From Chrysomallon squamiferum (Eukaryota > Mollusca > Gastropoda > Neomphalida > Peltospiridae): a stretch of 62,000 bases of DNA. This document shows positions 32,162 through 47,004 of this stretch, piece by piece. The notes beneath the pieces were generated by a model. That model made no database searches and was not told the DNA's origin. It saw nothing but the letters and a program-made list of their open reading frames with translations. Where the stretch lies: NCBI GenBank assembly GCA_012295275.1, contig CM022674.1, forward strand, positions 6,791,436 to 6,853,435, in the 5' to 3' direction. Both the position numbers and the translations under genes were made by a program. How positions within the stretch are numbered: the first letter of the stretch is position 1; every line of letters begins with the position of its first letter.

Positions 32162-34163
32162 AAAGTTTGAAGATGAAAATAAAAGTTCTGTTAAATTTAA
32201 TTATTTCTGTTTAAAACAATGAATACTTTGGTTTTTCGAGAAGTAAAAATCTTTATTTTATAAATTATGTACGAACAGTAGGATTTTTTAGTGTTATTAG
32301 TCTAAAACGGATAAATTAATTTGTTCATCTTTTTAATTATACATCATGAACCGTATAACAAGTTGAAATCTGTTGCAGCTACTCCATACATCAATGATTT
32401 TAATTAGTTGTTTTACAATATTCAACTATAGGAGGTTACATATATATATGTGGTTGAAAGTATTTTCAACAATATACATCGTATTTTAATTTGAATACAT
32501 TTATTTACTATTTTCTAGCAGCTGGTGTATTTTTGAATTAAGTGTTGCTAAACATTCATTTATTCATTGTACTGGGTTTTTAACAACTTGTTTGTGACTG
32601 GATGACTAACAGAAAAAAGGGAGAACTATTAAAAATTAATATTATCGGTAGTAATGAAGCACTTTTGAAATTGGTTATGCTGGCACAAAATGTTTCATAA
32701 GCATGAATATCAGTTAAATTAAAAATAATAATAATAAATAATAATGATGATAATAATAATGATAATAATAATGATAATGATGATGATGATGAAGTCAAAA
32801 AGAACAAAACACAATCTGAACCCAACTAATAATTTAATAGATTTGTTAAGGCTTACATGGATGCATGTAAAGTAACAGTTTTAAAATAGTCACACACAAT
32901 AAATAACTAGAAGAAAAACATTCATTAGACTATTAAAACATCATTTAACACACACACATACCTACATACATATATACATTATATATTTACACATGCACTT
33001 ATCCATACATACAAAAACACAGATTCCTTGGCAACAAACAAACAAAACAAATTCAACATTTCAAACATGCAACAATTTCGTAAAACAAACTTTCATAACA
33101 TATGACGGCAACATCTGTTTTTAAAAAACAATTAAAAACAAACATCTTAACGATATCTCAATAAATGGAACAGTCCACGACTTCTTTTTGGATTTTAGAA
33201 TTTCAAAAACAAAAAAATTTAAAAGAAAAATCCGTTTTAAAAACACAGACAAAAGTACAGTCACAGACTCGGGTAAATTCTGATTTGTTCTTCCTTTAAG
33301 AACACAATGTCTCCCATGTTGTGAATGAATAACTAGCACTTGTTTTTTTGTTCTAGCACAGCTAACTCAGAAGCCGACATGCAACTGATTGTCAAAGCCA
33401 GAAGCCACACTCCTACATTTATGTATATGGGTTTTTATATTTCACACGTTTATCTGGTTCAACCAAATTCATGTGATAGCAGTGTCTTCAATAATAAAAA
33501 ATAAAATATATATATATTTATATATATTGGCCTTTAATAAGAATCTGGTTGAATAAAAAAATATATATATATATTATTTATTTATTTATTTATTTATTTA
33601 GTTATTTTGTTATTAACTTATTTAGTTTTGTGTGTATGTTTATGTTTAGAAGATATTCAAAATAACTTCAGAAGAGAACATTTTAATGCCGCTTTTTTTA
33701 GAAAATGTTTTTATCATGAAGTTTTTTTTTTTTATTATAGATGAATTTAATTAACAATCTTGCAAACTTCTAAATTGATTGCCAGTTTATATTTCTACAG
33801 AGGTGAAATGGATGTTTTTAGCAGTAAAAATTATATTATGACTTAATCCAATAATAGATTAGAATCCATTAGATATGTTTTAATAATCTTTTGATTATAC
33901 TAGGATGTACAAGACTGAGTATGGCCTACAGAGTTAATTCAGTTATAGTGCTACACTGTTTTCACTAAAACTAACTTATCTTTATGTCCAGGCAAAACAA
34001 CGAAAGACTTGGCATAACGTAGAACAAACACCACAGTAAAAAAAAAAAAAAACAATGTTTTCCATCTGAAATTATGAACACGAGAGAATTTCCAAGCACA
34101 TTTGGTGTATATGATATCCAAAAGGTACTTGCACAGAAGCAGATAAAGGCAAGTGGGTAAATA

Positions 34164-34759
34164 TCACATTTTAAGCTGCGCCATCATTGTGGAGAAGTCT
34201 GACAATCTTTGATAGTCTGGGTCTTCTTCACGGTCGTCTTTATCACTTGCTTTGAATGTTGGGTTCTTGGCTTTTCGTGGAAGTTTGAGTGTGCAAGGTA
34301 ACATTTCTCTCATCACTGTGTGGTGTGTCACCAGTGCTGTTAAACTGGACCATTCTTTGTCAAGTCCCTGAAAAAAAAACAAAAAAAAACACAGTCAGTA
34401 TGAAGATACTTAGAATTATAAAACCTCTCCAAGGAAGTGAATGTGCATTTCTTTCTCTTTTTTTAATGTTCATATTATCTGCCAAATGTTGTGACATTAC
34501 ATACTTTAAAGAGATATACTACTGATAAAGAGGCCTCAATACTTTTTTAGCTAATTCTGTGAATAATAAATCTAAATAATAAATAATGTTAATAAAGTCA
34601 AGAAGGTTAACTGTTTAAACAGGTTTATTTTATTTTAAACAGTATTTAATGAAACCTTTTAAAAATTAGCACATTCATCTGATGTTCTTAGAATCTTTAT
34701 TTCCTTACTTAAAAAAAGAAAAAATTATTTAATTAATTAAAAAACAAATAAATAAAAAA

Positions 34760-34803
<44 letters not shown>

Positions 34804-34909
34804 AATAATAATGATGATAATGATGATGATAATAATAATGATGATGATGATGATGATGATGATAATAATAATAATAATAATAATAACAATAATAATAACA
34901 ACAATAATA

Positions 34910-34959
<50 letters not shown>

Positions 34960-37073
34960 AAGAAAAACATAACTGCATCACCAATTTAAAAACAAGAAAA
35001 TGAGAACACTATTTTCTAGCCAGGAAACGAATCTTCCAAACACAGGATTTTTATATTCCTAATTTTTCTTTCTTTCTTTTTTTGTCATAAATTCTCACGC
35101 TAAATTTGCCCTAAATATTAATGCGAGTATGCAAGCAAGCCTCAGTGAACACAATGACGTGCCTTGTTAGACTTAAAAAGCCAACGGTGAAGAATAATGC
35201 AAACATTCCACACACAATATGAACTTTCTCAATGACATATTTTTCATCCCTAGTAATAATACAGGAATCTATCACATTTTGCTTGCTTCAGATGAATAAC
35301 AGTTAATCTGTGAAGTGGTCCATGCAGATCAAGTCTCTAAGCCTAGCACACAGAGTTGTAGAGAAGTTGACCATTGCTTTTGTATACACAGCCTAAACTT
35401 TGATCATTTGTGTGAATGAACCTCCTCTGTGATTGAGTGATGTGTTATTAACAGCAACTAGATTATTTATATTTTGTATCTGTAATTCCATATACACGTT
35501 CTGAATTTTAACCATATATATATAAAGGAATACCTCTTTGTATAATAATATATATATGTATATGTCTTTATATATGTCTGTCTGTGTGTGTGTATGTGTG
35601 ACATGGTTAATCCCAAACTTTCCAAACTGAAACTAAATTAATTTCTTAATTATCTTTTCCATTAGTTTGACTGAAATTTTGATGCAATGTAAGAAAACCA
35701 ACTACTAACCTTTAACTTGACCCCTCTCTGTGTTTTCAAAATTAGATAATGTGAGATTCCATTAGCATTTTCAAACTTTGGCACACAAACAGAAAGAGCA
35801 AAACAGCCGGGATGTGTTGTGCTGTCCCTCACAATGAAAGAACCCACCTCCTCCTGTTGTAGAATTTCCAGAGCTATCTCTCTGTAACAACAAAACAGTT
35901 TTCTGGATAATAATAACAGCTAACACTGCATATAAAATGAGCATTAACAAAGGATTTTTATGGCTAACATCATCAAAATAAATATTTTCTTTAAATGTCA
36001 AAAGTTTAATAAAAAAAAAATTATTATTAACAAATTTAAAAATAAAAAATAAATAAATAACAAAAAATGATAATAAAAGAAAGAAAAGAATTAAATTTTG
36101 GTTGGCAGAATGTTTTTTTTATTACATCTGCTAAATGTCTCTTTATCTGGATCTATCAGTATTTGATGAATAAATTCACTTTGGTTACCTGGGAATTCCT
36201 GCCTGGTACCATGGGGCATGACGCAGTGATTCATCTTCAATATGACTTCGGTCTAAACACATGAGAGACTCAAGCCTACAAGACAAAACCAGTGAAATAC
36301 TGAATATTTTTTTAAATAACCTTTGTAAAAAATACTTTATAAGATTATTAATCTTTTCAAGACACTAATACAAATTATGTTTGTATGATTTGTACACCAT
36401 TGATCACTGTTGCAGTCTACATTCTGACGTCTGTTTGAGATGTTATCGATGAAAAGCAAACTGCAATCCATTTTTACTTTTCAGTGAAAAAGAGAAAGTA
36501 TATTAATTCCAACTGAAGCTATTTTACAAATCAGCTTCTATTAAGAAAAAGAAACAGGAAAAAAAAAAGGAAAAGGAAAATAATTTATTTTTCATTATTT
36601 ATTCATATCATGCATAACACTAAAACCATTATTATTGACAATAAAAATACACATTCTGTTACAACTCCATATCATCAGTATCAATAACTGATTATAGACA
36701 GCTTATTAAAACTTCATAAATATTAATAAGGCTTCTGCAGCGATATGAACACATTTATTGACAACAAAACAAAGTACCATTAGCAAGTTAATAAAAACAG
36801 CCATAACATATTTAACTAGTGTCAGAAACCTAATAACATGCAAAACATAGTAAAAATTTAAGTACTGGTAATATTAAAGACATTAATATGTATGGAGTTG
36901 GTAAAATGATACAATTCTTCTGCACTTTAAAAACTTGAAAAGACTAAAAAATTATTTCATGTTACGATAGGAAAACACTATATATTCTTTATAACAATTT
37001 TGACAAAATAAATTATTTTATAATAAAAATATATATAGTAAATAAAAAATCCATAAATATTAAAGAATTACAA

Positions 37074-37105
<32 letters not shown>

Positions 37106-40100
37106 TGATGATGATGATGATGATAACAGCAACAACAGTAATAAAAATAATAAATCAATAAATAAATAAATTTTAAAAAGTAACAAATAAGTCAGAGTCA
37201 CTGGTTAGATTGGAAAATAAATCGTCTGGAACACAGATGAGGAATGAACATGCAACCATCAATCTGCGATAAGAATTTCTAATTACTGAACAACAACCTA
37301 TTTCTTTCTTTCAAAGTTTTCCCTTAACACTACAGCGTTTCAACCTTAGACAAATAGCCTTTGAAAATATTTAACGTAAATCACTGTGAAACATTTTCTA
37401 GCATTTTCTCATGAACCTGTAGTTTTGTACAACAATAGCAGGGAGGATATCAAAGAACAATAAGTGGGCTTTTACTGTAAACAAATAAACAAGTCATTCC
37501 AAACATGTGAGATAAACAGAGGTTACCTATAACAACACACTTAATAGCTTGGACATTACACACTCTGTCATTAACTAAACACACAGAACTTATACAGATG
37601 CACAGTAATGTTAATTAGTGTGTCTAGTTAATTGATAATGTTAAAGCTAAACTGCAATTAGAAATTGATGGTCTGATTATTTAAACCTTGACATAATTTT
37701 GATATGTAACTGGAGTTTTAAGGAATTTTTTGTTGTTGTTTTTCTTCTTAATTGCTTTTCTTTTCTTTTTATTTATTTATTTATCTGTTTGTTTTGTTTT
37801 GTTTTGTTTTGTTTTGTTGTGTTGTGTTGTGTTGTGTTGTGTTGTGTTGTGTTGTGTTGTGTTGTGTTGTGTTGTGTTGTGTTGTGTTGTGTTGTGTTGT
37901 GTTGTTTTGTTATTCTTTAATATTCATCATTTAATTTTCATTATAAACTGAAAAAAACTTTAAGAATTTTATTTTTCTTCTCCTAAATCATTTATTTATT
38001 TAAACTGTAAATATGAGACACTGACTAAACACTTGTAGCTTTATGTTTTACAGTACCTGAAATAAATACGCTTTACATAAAAGCCTTACAATTGTTCTAT
38101 ACAGCCAGTACATGAAATATAAATAAAATTATTCTATTTTTATCTTTTTCTTTATTACATAAAAAAGAGGAGATAACAATCAGAAGATTTAACCTAGAGG
38201 GTTATCAAATAAGAAATCAAGACAGAGAACACGACAAGCTAAAGCCCCAGGCTTCATGTGGCTGTCATCAAGAGCACTGTGTAACAATTCAATCACTATG
38301 ACATCAGTGTGTCACAAACACAGCTTGATTATGTTACAGCCAGGCAACACACAGTTCAATACTGACAGAGATACCATCAGTGTCATCACATTCATAGGTA
38401 ATATTTAGTACAAATAATCACATGTACAGGCATACCAAATGTATGTTATTAAATTGATAAAAATAACCACAAGTATGTATTACATACCACTCATTTATTA
38501 AACTGATGAAAACAATCACATGTACATGTATGACATATGGAATGTATATTGATCTCATAAAAACAGTCATATTTGTATTACATACCAGCCACTTATTAAA
38601 CAGATAACAATGACCACATGTACATGGCAAAGCAGCAATTTATTACACAGATAAAATAATCATGTACGTACTTAACATGCCAGTTATCTGCTGTCACACT
38701 AACATTTCATTGAACTGTCTACATTTATTCATTCCACTGTGGTGCAGTGGTTAGGCTTCAGGCAGAAAGATACTTTTGTTCACAAACCCATTATGTCTTC
38801 TACCATTAATTGTGGAGTAAGATAATTATATTCTTTATTGTAATTTTCATACACTGCTATAGACAAACATTACCCATTCTATTAATTACATTAAAAAAGA
38901 ATTGTTTAAAAAATTTGTTTGGTAATTTTAAAATTCCTACCCTTATGCATAAGAAACAAGTAAGTTTTTGTTAGAATTGTTATAATTTAAATACTATATT
39001 TTTCCAAAAAATGAATATTGTCTAGTTTCAGTTGTTACACAGTCTTTCAGTTCAAACTGTGCAAAAGTCATCTTTTGAAAAAATCTTAGGTGTTAATAGT
39101 ATTAAATATTTCTCTTTTTTTTTTTTTCCCTTTCATATTATTCACATTATAAGACCTAATATGCATATCAAATAAGTGGTGTCTTACTGTAAATCGGTAA
39201 AAAGTTATTATTATTTATAAGATTACTGTGTTAACAATGTCAGGTATAGGCCTACTGATTTTTTAATAGCAAGATTCCATATGATTATCAAACATTATAT
39301 TTTTATGAGCTTATTATTGCTCTGTTTAATGACTGCAAGACAATGTTAAAATATTTGTAACATATTTCAGAAATACTTCATGTTTCAGAAATACTTGCTG
39401 TTTAGTGAAACTACAATATATGCCTTGCTGTCAAAAATTCAAAAAATGTTACAGAAAGATATTTTTGTTTATTATTCTGAGGGATTTTTTTCAATTTTTA
39501 TTGCTATATAAAACTATAATGAATGCAGATTTGACAAAAATTCTTGGAATGTTATAGAAATATTTGTGTTTATTAATTTATGAGATTTTTATTTCTGTTC
39601 TGATAATAAAACTATAAACATGTTAGGTATTCATCATAAAAAAGTTTCTTACTTTATGAGTTTATTGTTGCTGTTCTGTTTACTAAGATTTCAAAGTATG
39701 TGACACTACTGATGTCAGATAACTGAACACAGAATATTTGTGATTATCATCATTGCATTCTTAACAAATTTACTAGTCATTAGTAGATGAATAATCCTTA
39801 GACATATGCTGATTCAGGCATTCATTAATATGTGATAAATATAAAATACTCAAAATGCCTGACAAAATCATGTTGGTTTTTCTGCAAATACTTATTACTT
39901 TTACTTCTATGAAGACATGCATATGTAGAAGATGTTACTAATGGGAATGCATATTAGGTTTTGATCTAGGGACAATATATGAGACGGAGAAAATTAATAA
40001 ATTAGATTCCAACTGTGTCATCGCCTATATTTATCATCCCAATAGTTCATTAGTTATTTGTTTTAGATGGGATTCATAAATAAAGAATGAGAAGAACAAA

Positions 40101-42531
40101 ACAAAAATAACAATTGCAATAATTTGTAACATCAAAGTAAAGATTAATATATATAAAACAAACTCTTTCATATTAATCATATGACTTCTCAGAAACAAAA
40201 GATACTGTCAGTATGAATTTACACCATGGACTTTGTAATAATAATAATAATATTAAAATAGAATTAAAACTTAAAATAAATGAAATTCTATATCAGAAGC
40301 TCTGTGTCTATTATATGACCTCTCAAAAACACTAGATTTTGATTTTAATATATGCAACCTCTGAATTCCTATATGAACTTTGTAATACTCATATTAAATA
40401 AAAATGAATAAAATTACCTTAATGAAAATCTACACCAGAAATGACCAGCATGTTTAGATCTGTGTCTGACAGCTAAAAAAGCTGTCATATAAGGTGAAGC
40501 ACTGTCTTCAAAATACACATACTTCATTCTGAATGTTCTCTCAACCACTGAACTTCAACAAATAACTGGCTATATCTTTTTTCACTGGTGAGAAATCTGT
40601 TTTATTAACAAATTCCTTTGACTCTTGCAGTCACATTGGTTAGCATCTGTTTTAACAATGTTCACACGATAGTTGTGAACAGCAACATAATACCTATTGT
40701 ACAATTGTGTCTACTGAGAACTCAGCTCTTTGTACACCCGTACTACACACAGGTAGGGAAACTGACCTAACAATGTGGTAATGATTATGGGAATTATTTA
40801 ATATTATCACCTGAAGATCTAAGAAATGTGAAAAGAGTTTCCCAGGTTTGACCGCCATTCACACAATAAGCAGTTCACAAGGGAAAGTAAGTTTAGTTAA
40901 AACTTTATTGTGAAAATGTACTGTCACCAACACATTAGCACCCAATTTCTTTTCTCAGAAATATCACATTTCAAGATTATTTACAAATTACATGATCTTG
41001 TGTGTCTTAAAAGAAAAGATAAAAAAGTGCAGAACAACAAACCCTAATGTACACACTAATAAATGATTAATCAATATGACAGAAAATAATGAAAATTATT
41101 TAAAATTACTATTTAAAAAACAACAACAACAATAATATGACCAAATAGAAAATTAAAGAGAAACATTAAACACTAAATTAGATTTAAAGTTTTCAAATAA
41201 ATAATCAAATTATCTGTGTGATGTTGTCTTTCAATATTATAATTTATTAATTATAATAAATTTTTCTGCAATAGCTATCTGGTAAAATGCATAAATTATG
41301 TTTAAAAATAATAACTGCAATAGAAGAACTAAAATTTGCATTTTGACAGATGACCTATCTTAAACAGAATAAATGAATTAAAATAAAAAGTATATTACTA
41401 AATGAAAATTAAAGTCTTTCCACACAACTTACCTTGCAGGCATCCATATATTAAAATGAAAACATATCACTTTGTCCAGTTTTGCTATGTTACAATATTC
41501 CGCATGTTCATATTTGGAGTCCTCAAAATACATATACTTCATGATGTCACAAATTTAAAAAAAAATACTAAACAACCACACTGATCTAACTACTTTAAGA
41601 TAACTTTCATTTAATGAACTGAAACACAGACTGTTGCTTTTTATGGTGAAAAAGGTGACAATGTTTCCAAAAAGCATTAAGTGACACTAAAACACAGAAA
41701 AACCATCCACTCAGTGCAGGTGAAAAAAAAGCTATTGTGGTCTACAGCAAACTACTGCAGTTAAATAACTGTAATGAAATCAGTGAATTGCATCTAAGTC
41801 TGGCATTAAAAGCCAGTGGATAAATACATCAATGCCAATGGGAACAGAGAAGGGGTTAACACAGAAAGGAGATGATTGGGCCCATTGTAAACAAAAGGGT
41901 TAATCTTTTGCTGGACTATGCAGTGATCAAGGAAATGGGTGTCAGAACATCCAGGCAATTCCCTACAGCTACTGACCACTAAAGAGAGCTGCCAAAGGAG
42001 AATACTGCTTGTGTTTGTATTTTTATATAAAGTTTAGACACCTTGAAACACCTGTGTTGCAATTAGGAGACAAATTAAGACAACAGATTTGGGACTATCA
42101 AATGCTTGACCAATAATATAACTGTCAAGAGTCAACAGTGAAAAAAAAAAAAAAAATGAAATAAAATAAATAAATAAATAAAATAACAAATAATAAAATA
42201 ACAATAAATAAAATAAAATAAAATAAAATGAAAATAAAATAAAACAGAATAAGATAAGATAAACTAAAATAAAATAATATAAAATAAAGATTTAAAAAAA
42301 AAAAAAAAAAAGTGTTTTAAAGAAATAAATAGGTTAACATTTTAATTTAAGCATATATCTAATTATTTATTTGTATGTGTAAAAGTTCTGAATTCAAGAC
42401 TACACATACGTTTAAAGGTTAAACTTAATGTTATCTTATGCACTTGTGTGTAGTTTGTGGTGTGTGATATGTAGTATGTGATGTTGTATGATATGTGGGA
42501 TATGTGTAGAATATGGTATGTGGTATGGTAT

Positions 42532-42565
<34 letters not shown>

Positions 42566-45500
42566 CTCTGCATATAAAAGACAAAAATAAATGAAAAAAA
42601 GAGTTTATATTTAAGATACAGATTAATCATAAAATCTACTCACTACATTCTGATCGATTTAGATTAATTTTAAATACAAGAAGGTTTATTTATTTTAAAA
42701 CCTGTTTACATGATTGAATGTGGTTTTTTTAAAAATAATCCAATAACGATTCTGTACAACAAACTTTAACATTTTCCAGTTCAAAAGTAAAAATATTATT
42801 CCTAAATTAGAACAGATAATATTTACTAATTCTCTACTTACATCAACAGTGAACACAAATATGTCTTCCTTGTTATTTTACTCTAACAATGATCAATGCT
42901 ACATTTGATATCAAAGTAGGCGAAGAAAATTTGGAATACTCCTACGATTTCTTAAATATTTCAATTCTTTCTTTGTCGCAAATAGTTGCACACCATGTGT
43001 ATATTTGTTCTTGTAATTACGTGAGGAATTCTCTTCTTGACCAATCGCTATTCAACATTAAACAGACTTCCTATGTTTGCCGAATTCCACACTCAAACTC
43101 TGAGAATTACTAGAACAATCTCAAATGTACACATCAGCAATGAGGTTTTTAGTTCAAATAATTGAGAAATAAATGAAATCATGAACTAGAAGATTAAATT
43201 TTTTTTTTTAAATATTGGCTTATTTAATGACAAAAGTAATGCACACAGATAGACCAATAGATCGATATAGATAGAGAAACAGACACACAGACACACACAC
43301 ACATAAACAATCTTCTAACAAAAACTATAACATTTTTGTTTTTGAGTTAAAGTTGTTTTTGTCATGATTAATTACTATGCTTAAATAAAACAGGTATGTG
43401 CATGATTTTAATACCAAACAGTAACCATGCATATAAATCATACAACTATGATAAGGGGCAGATTATATCAGCATTAGACAAAATGAGACAGATATAAGTG
43501 TACATATATTAACAGCCATACACACCTGTACATATTACACATACCTAATCCTACAACAGTTTAATGAGTGGTTTTCTTAATCTCTCTGATGATGTATAGT
43601 AAAAATATGTGATAGCTAATAACTAGAAGTCAAACAGTCCTGTCTAACCAATAGACTAACACAGCATGATGCTTATCTGGCATCTTTAACCCCCCATCAT
43701 GATGTAGTTAAACATTACTGAGTCTTTTTTGAAATTACAGTTTGGACAAATTCTTACTTTTGTTATGTGGCAACAGCTTTGGATAATCGTTAGTTCTCTG
43801 TTGTTACATCAGTAATTTCACACTTAAATATTGAGCAATCGCTCTTTCATCTTTCACATCATAATGGTTTTTTTTTTTTTATATATATGTTAGAAAGAAA
43901 AAGTTTTAAAGAATTTATTTGGGGATGGGCTGTAATGTAAGGGTACTTGCTTCTAGAGATGTGATAATAGCTGTGTGTGTGTGAGTGTGCATATGTGTGT
44001 GTGCATGCATGCATGTGTGTGTGTGTGTGTTTGAGTGTGTGCATATGTATGTGTGCATGCATGTGTGTGTAAATGTATGTTATGTGTTAATAAGTGTTAT
44101 ATGTTTGTTCCTATGTGAAAAGATAGTAGTCAGTTTGAAAACAGAGGCCAGTATTATCCTTTTACAAGACAGCCATTAAAAAAATTCACTTATAAATTTA
44201 AAAAAAAATAAAAATAAATAAATAGTGACATCTATCTAATTATCTATACAGTGACATGAACAAAATATTATTTATTTATTTATTCTTACACTGTACTTAT
44301 TAAAAGTTAAAACTGCATCATTCTGCCAAAAACTAATTTATGTTTGATCAGAGAATGTCAATGTTACATGAATTTACTTAAGCATTTTAACAATCTTGCC
44401 TTTCTGGTATGTGAAACATCAGCATTAACCGATCACTAAGATCTTCATTAACATCAAATACTACATTCCACAAAGCTGATCTCAGCTTACAACAAAAGTG
44501 TTAAACATACAGATGTAATAAGATAATAATCATTTTCAGTCTTAAATAATTTGTTTCGGTCTTTGCCAAGAAAAAAAAAAAAAAAAATATCTCTGTCAAT
44601 AGACTGCACAAGGTTAAAGGGATACACTCTTCAAACAAAGAAATATTGATTGTGTGTGCATCTTACATTAGTCTTCTAGTAATTTGATTTGTTCAGCACT
44701 TTGGGGAATAATGTTTTTATAATAAATTTGTGTCTTTAACTGTCCTTAAATATACATGTTTTTGGTTCTTACTGCATTTTTGTGTGCTTTTTTGTGTATG
44801 TAGCTGAATGGATGCAGATATGTATAGATGCATAAATTTATGTGTGTGTGTGTGCATGTGCACGTGTGCATGCATGTGTGTGTGTGTGTCTGTCTTTCTC
44901 CATGTAGTATACATGTATTTATGTATTGATGTAAGAATGTATGTATGTATATACAAATGTTTGTATGTAACTATATATGTATATTTGAAGATATACATGC
45001 AATAGAATACAAATATACATCTTATTTTTTAACCACTGACAATCAGAACATTACAGGGAATATCTTCCTTGTCCCAAACATAATAAATCAATAAATATTT
45101 TATTAAAAATATCATTTATTTCTAAATTCAATCACTACAAAACACACATTCCATTACCAGCGATCTCCAGTGCATTGCGTTCTTTTGAAAAGATAAATAA
45201 GTGGAAATTCCAAAAGTAGGCATAAATTATGCAATAAATTGAGAGAAAAATATTTCACAGTGGAATGTTAAACTGGACTGTGCTGAATAGAAACATCCAT
45301 AATAGATTAGTGAAAGCCAAGCTAAAATCAGTGTTCATGTACTTGCTATTTAGATGATTAAGTAGAACATTTTTTGAATAACTGAACACCTGGAATATAC
45401 TGTACAACCATGAGAAGGTGTGCAGATGTCTTTATGTTTTAGTTTTTGCATCAAAACTGATTATCATGTTAAATGATCTGAACAAATATGATTTTATTTT

Positions 45501-46966
45501 AAATAAATGTAGATGAGCACAGAAAAAAAAAAAATAATAATAATAATAATAATAGTAATAATAAATACATAAATAAATAAATAAATAAAAATAGATGAAT
45601 ATGCAGTTAGGAAAGATTGTATGTAAATAAATGTGATATTGTAATCTTCATTATATTTCATTTCACCTCTCTCTTTCTCTCTCTCTCTCTCTCTGATACA
45701 TACACACATACATACACACTCAGACACAATCACGCTAACACACACATACACAAACACATACACATACATTCATTCAAACTTGTGCTGATCCCATGAATTA
45801 ATTAAATAAAAAGTCATGAAATTTCTGTCTCTCTGCACAGTGCTAAAAGATACGATATCATTTATTAACAACTATAACATATGAAATTCTTTTAATTCAA
45901 AAATGTCTTTTTGCATTCAAACAAAATAATTTCAAACTTTTAAATTTTGATTCTCCTAGGAAATGTAATACAAAAGGCATTCAAAACAAAAACTATTAAA
46001 CAAGACTTATTTATACAAGGCCTTTTCTTATTATTAAAATTAGACAAAGACTGAATAAAAACATTCACTTTCGAATAATAGCAACAACCAAAATAGCAAT
46101 AAAAATGATAATAAACATTGCATGAGATCATGAAAAAATAATTGCTTATAAAGCTTTGAAAAGGATCTTTTTACAATATAAAATCATTGCATGAGACATA
46201 TTTGTACTGTGAAAATAATAATATAAAAACTGGTGTGTTTTTTGTTTTGTTCAATACACATCTGCTTTGAAAAAGATTATGTAAAACTAAAACCAATGAT
46301 TAAAAAGATTTTTTTAATTTTTTAATTTTTGTTTATTGTTTGTTGTTAAATGTATCTAAATTAAAATCATTGCCATGAGACATATTTGTATGTGGGTGAA
46401 AAAAAAAAAAGCTAGGGAACAGCCCATTTGTGTTAAAATGATAAGCTAGCAGGGATTCAATGAAACACTTTTTAGATTCTGCTTGAGTTGATGATTACAA
46501 TAAATGTCTTGTAACATTTATTAACCAGTCTAGCAGAAGCAACAAAAAACTTGTCCCTTTTACTGTTGTGAACAATAAACAGACGACGCTATACAACTAC
46601 TGAGGCATACAGCTAACCACAAAGGGAAACACTCAAGTGAAAACATTATTCTCATGATTCATATGTTTATTTTAAAATAAATTTATTCATAAGTGCATTT
46701 TAATATAAAATGCTATTTATAAGTGTATTTTAATATAAATTTGTTATTCGTAAGTTTATTTTAATCCACACTGTTAAATTTATATAGGCAAACATCATTC
46801 CTTAAACCAGTTTATAATGCTATCCTTAGTAATTGAAGACTGTATTATTTGTGGTATGCGCTCCTTACATCTGCCACATTTTTCAACTGACTCTATAAAA
46901 GCAGAAGTAATAAAATGATTTTAAATACTAATCACAGTTTATCAAAATTATACTGATATGTGTTTT

Positions 46967-47004
<38 letters not shown>

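Larger units (their letters stand above)
31631..34163. other. Convergent 3' region between cyclase B and the adaptor gene
   Basis: Contains the 3' UTRs of two genes that point at each other. The sequence is AT-rich with short AAT/GAT runs (32727-32790), a TATA run and a short ATTT run near 33580. No gene-like frame was found. Confidence 0.6.

Noticed and set aside
37541-37600. Possible exon before a gtaacc donor in the adaptor gene
   Set aside because: In the phase required by the neighbouring exon it meets a stop (TAA) at once; 38194-38276 satisfies all constraints instead.
42889-43113. 74-residue plus-strand frame
   Set aside because: No domain, no splice sites. The nearby minus-strand donor-like gtaagt at 42838 has no ATG frame in the required phase.
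43985-45005. TG/TATG-rich stretches as Z-DNA or regulatory sites
   Set aside because: Short ordinary microsatellites with no further signal.
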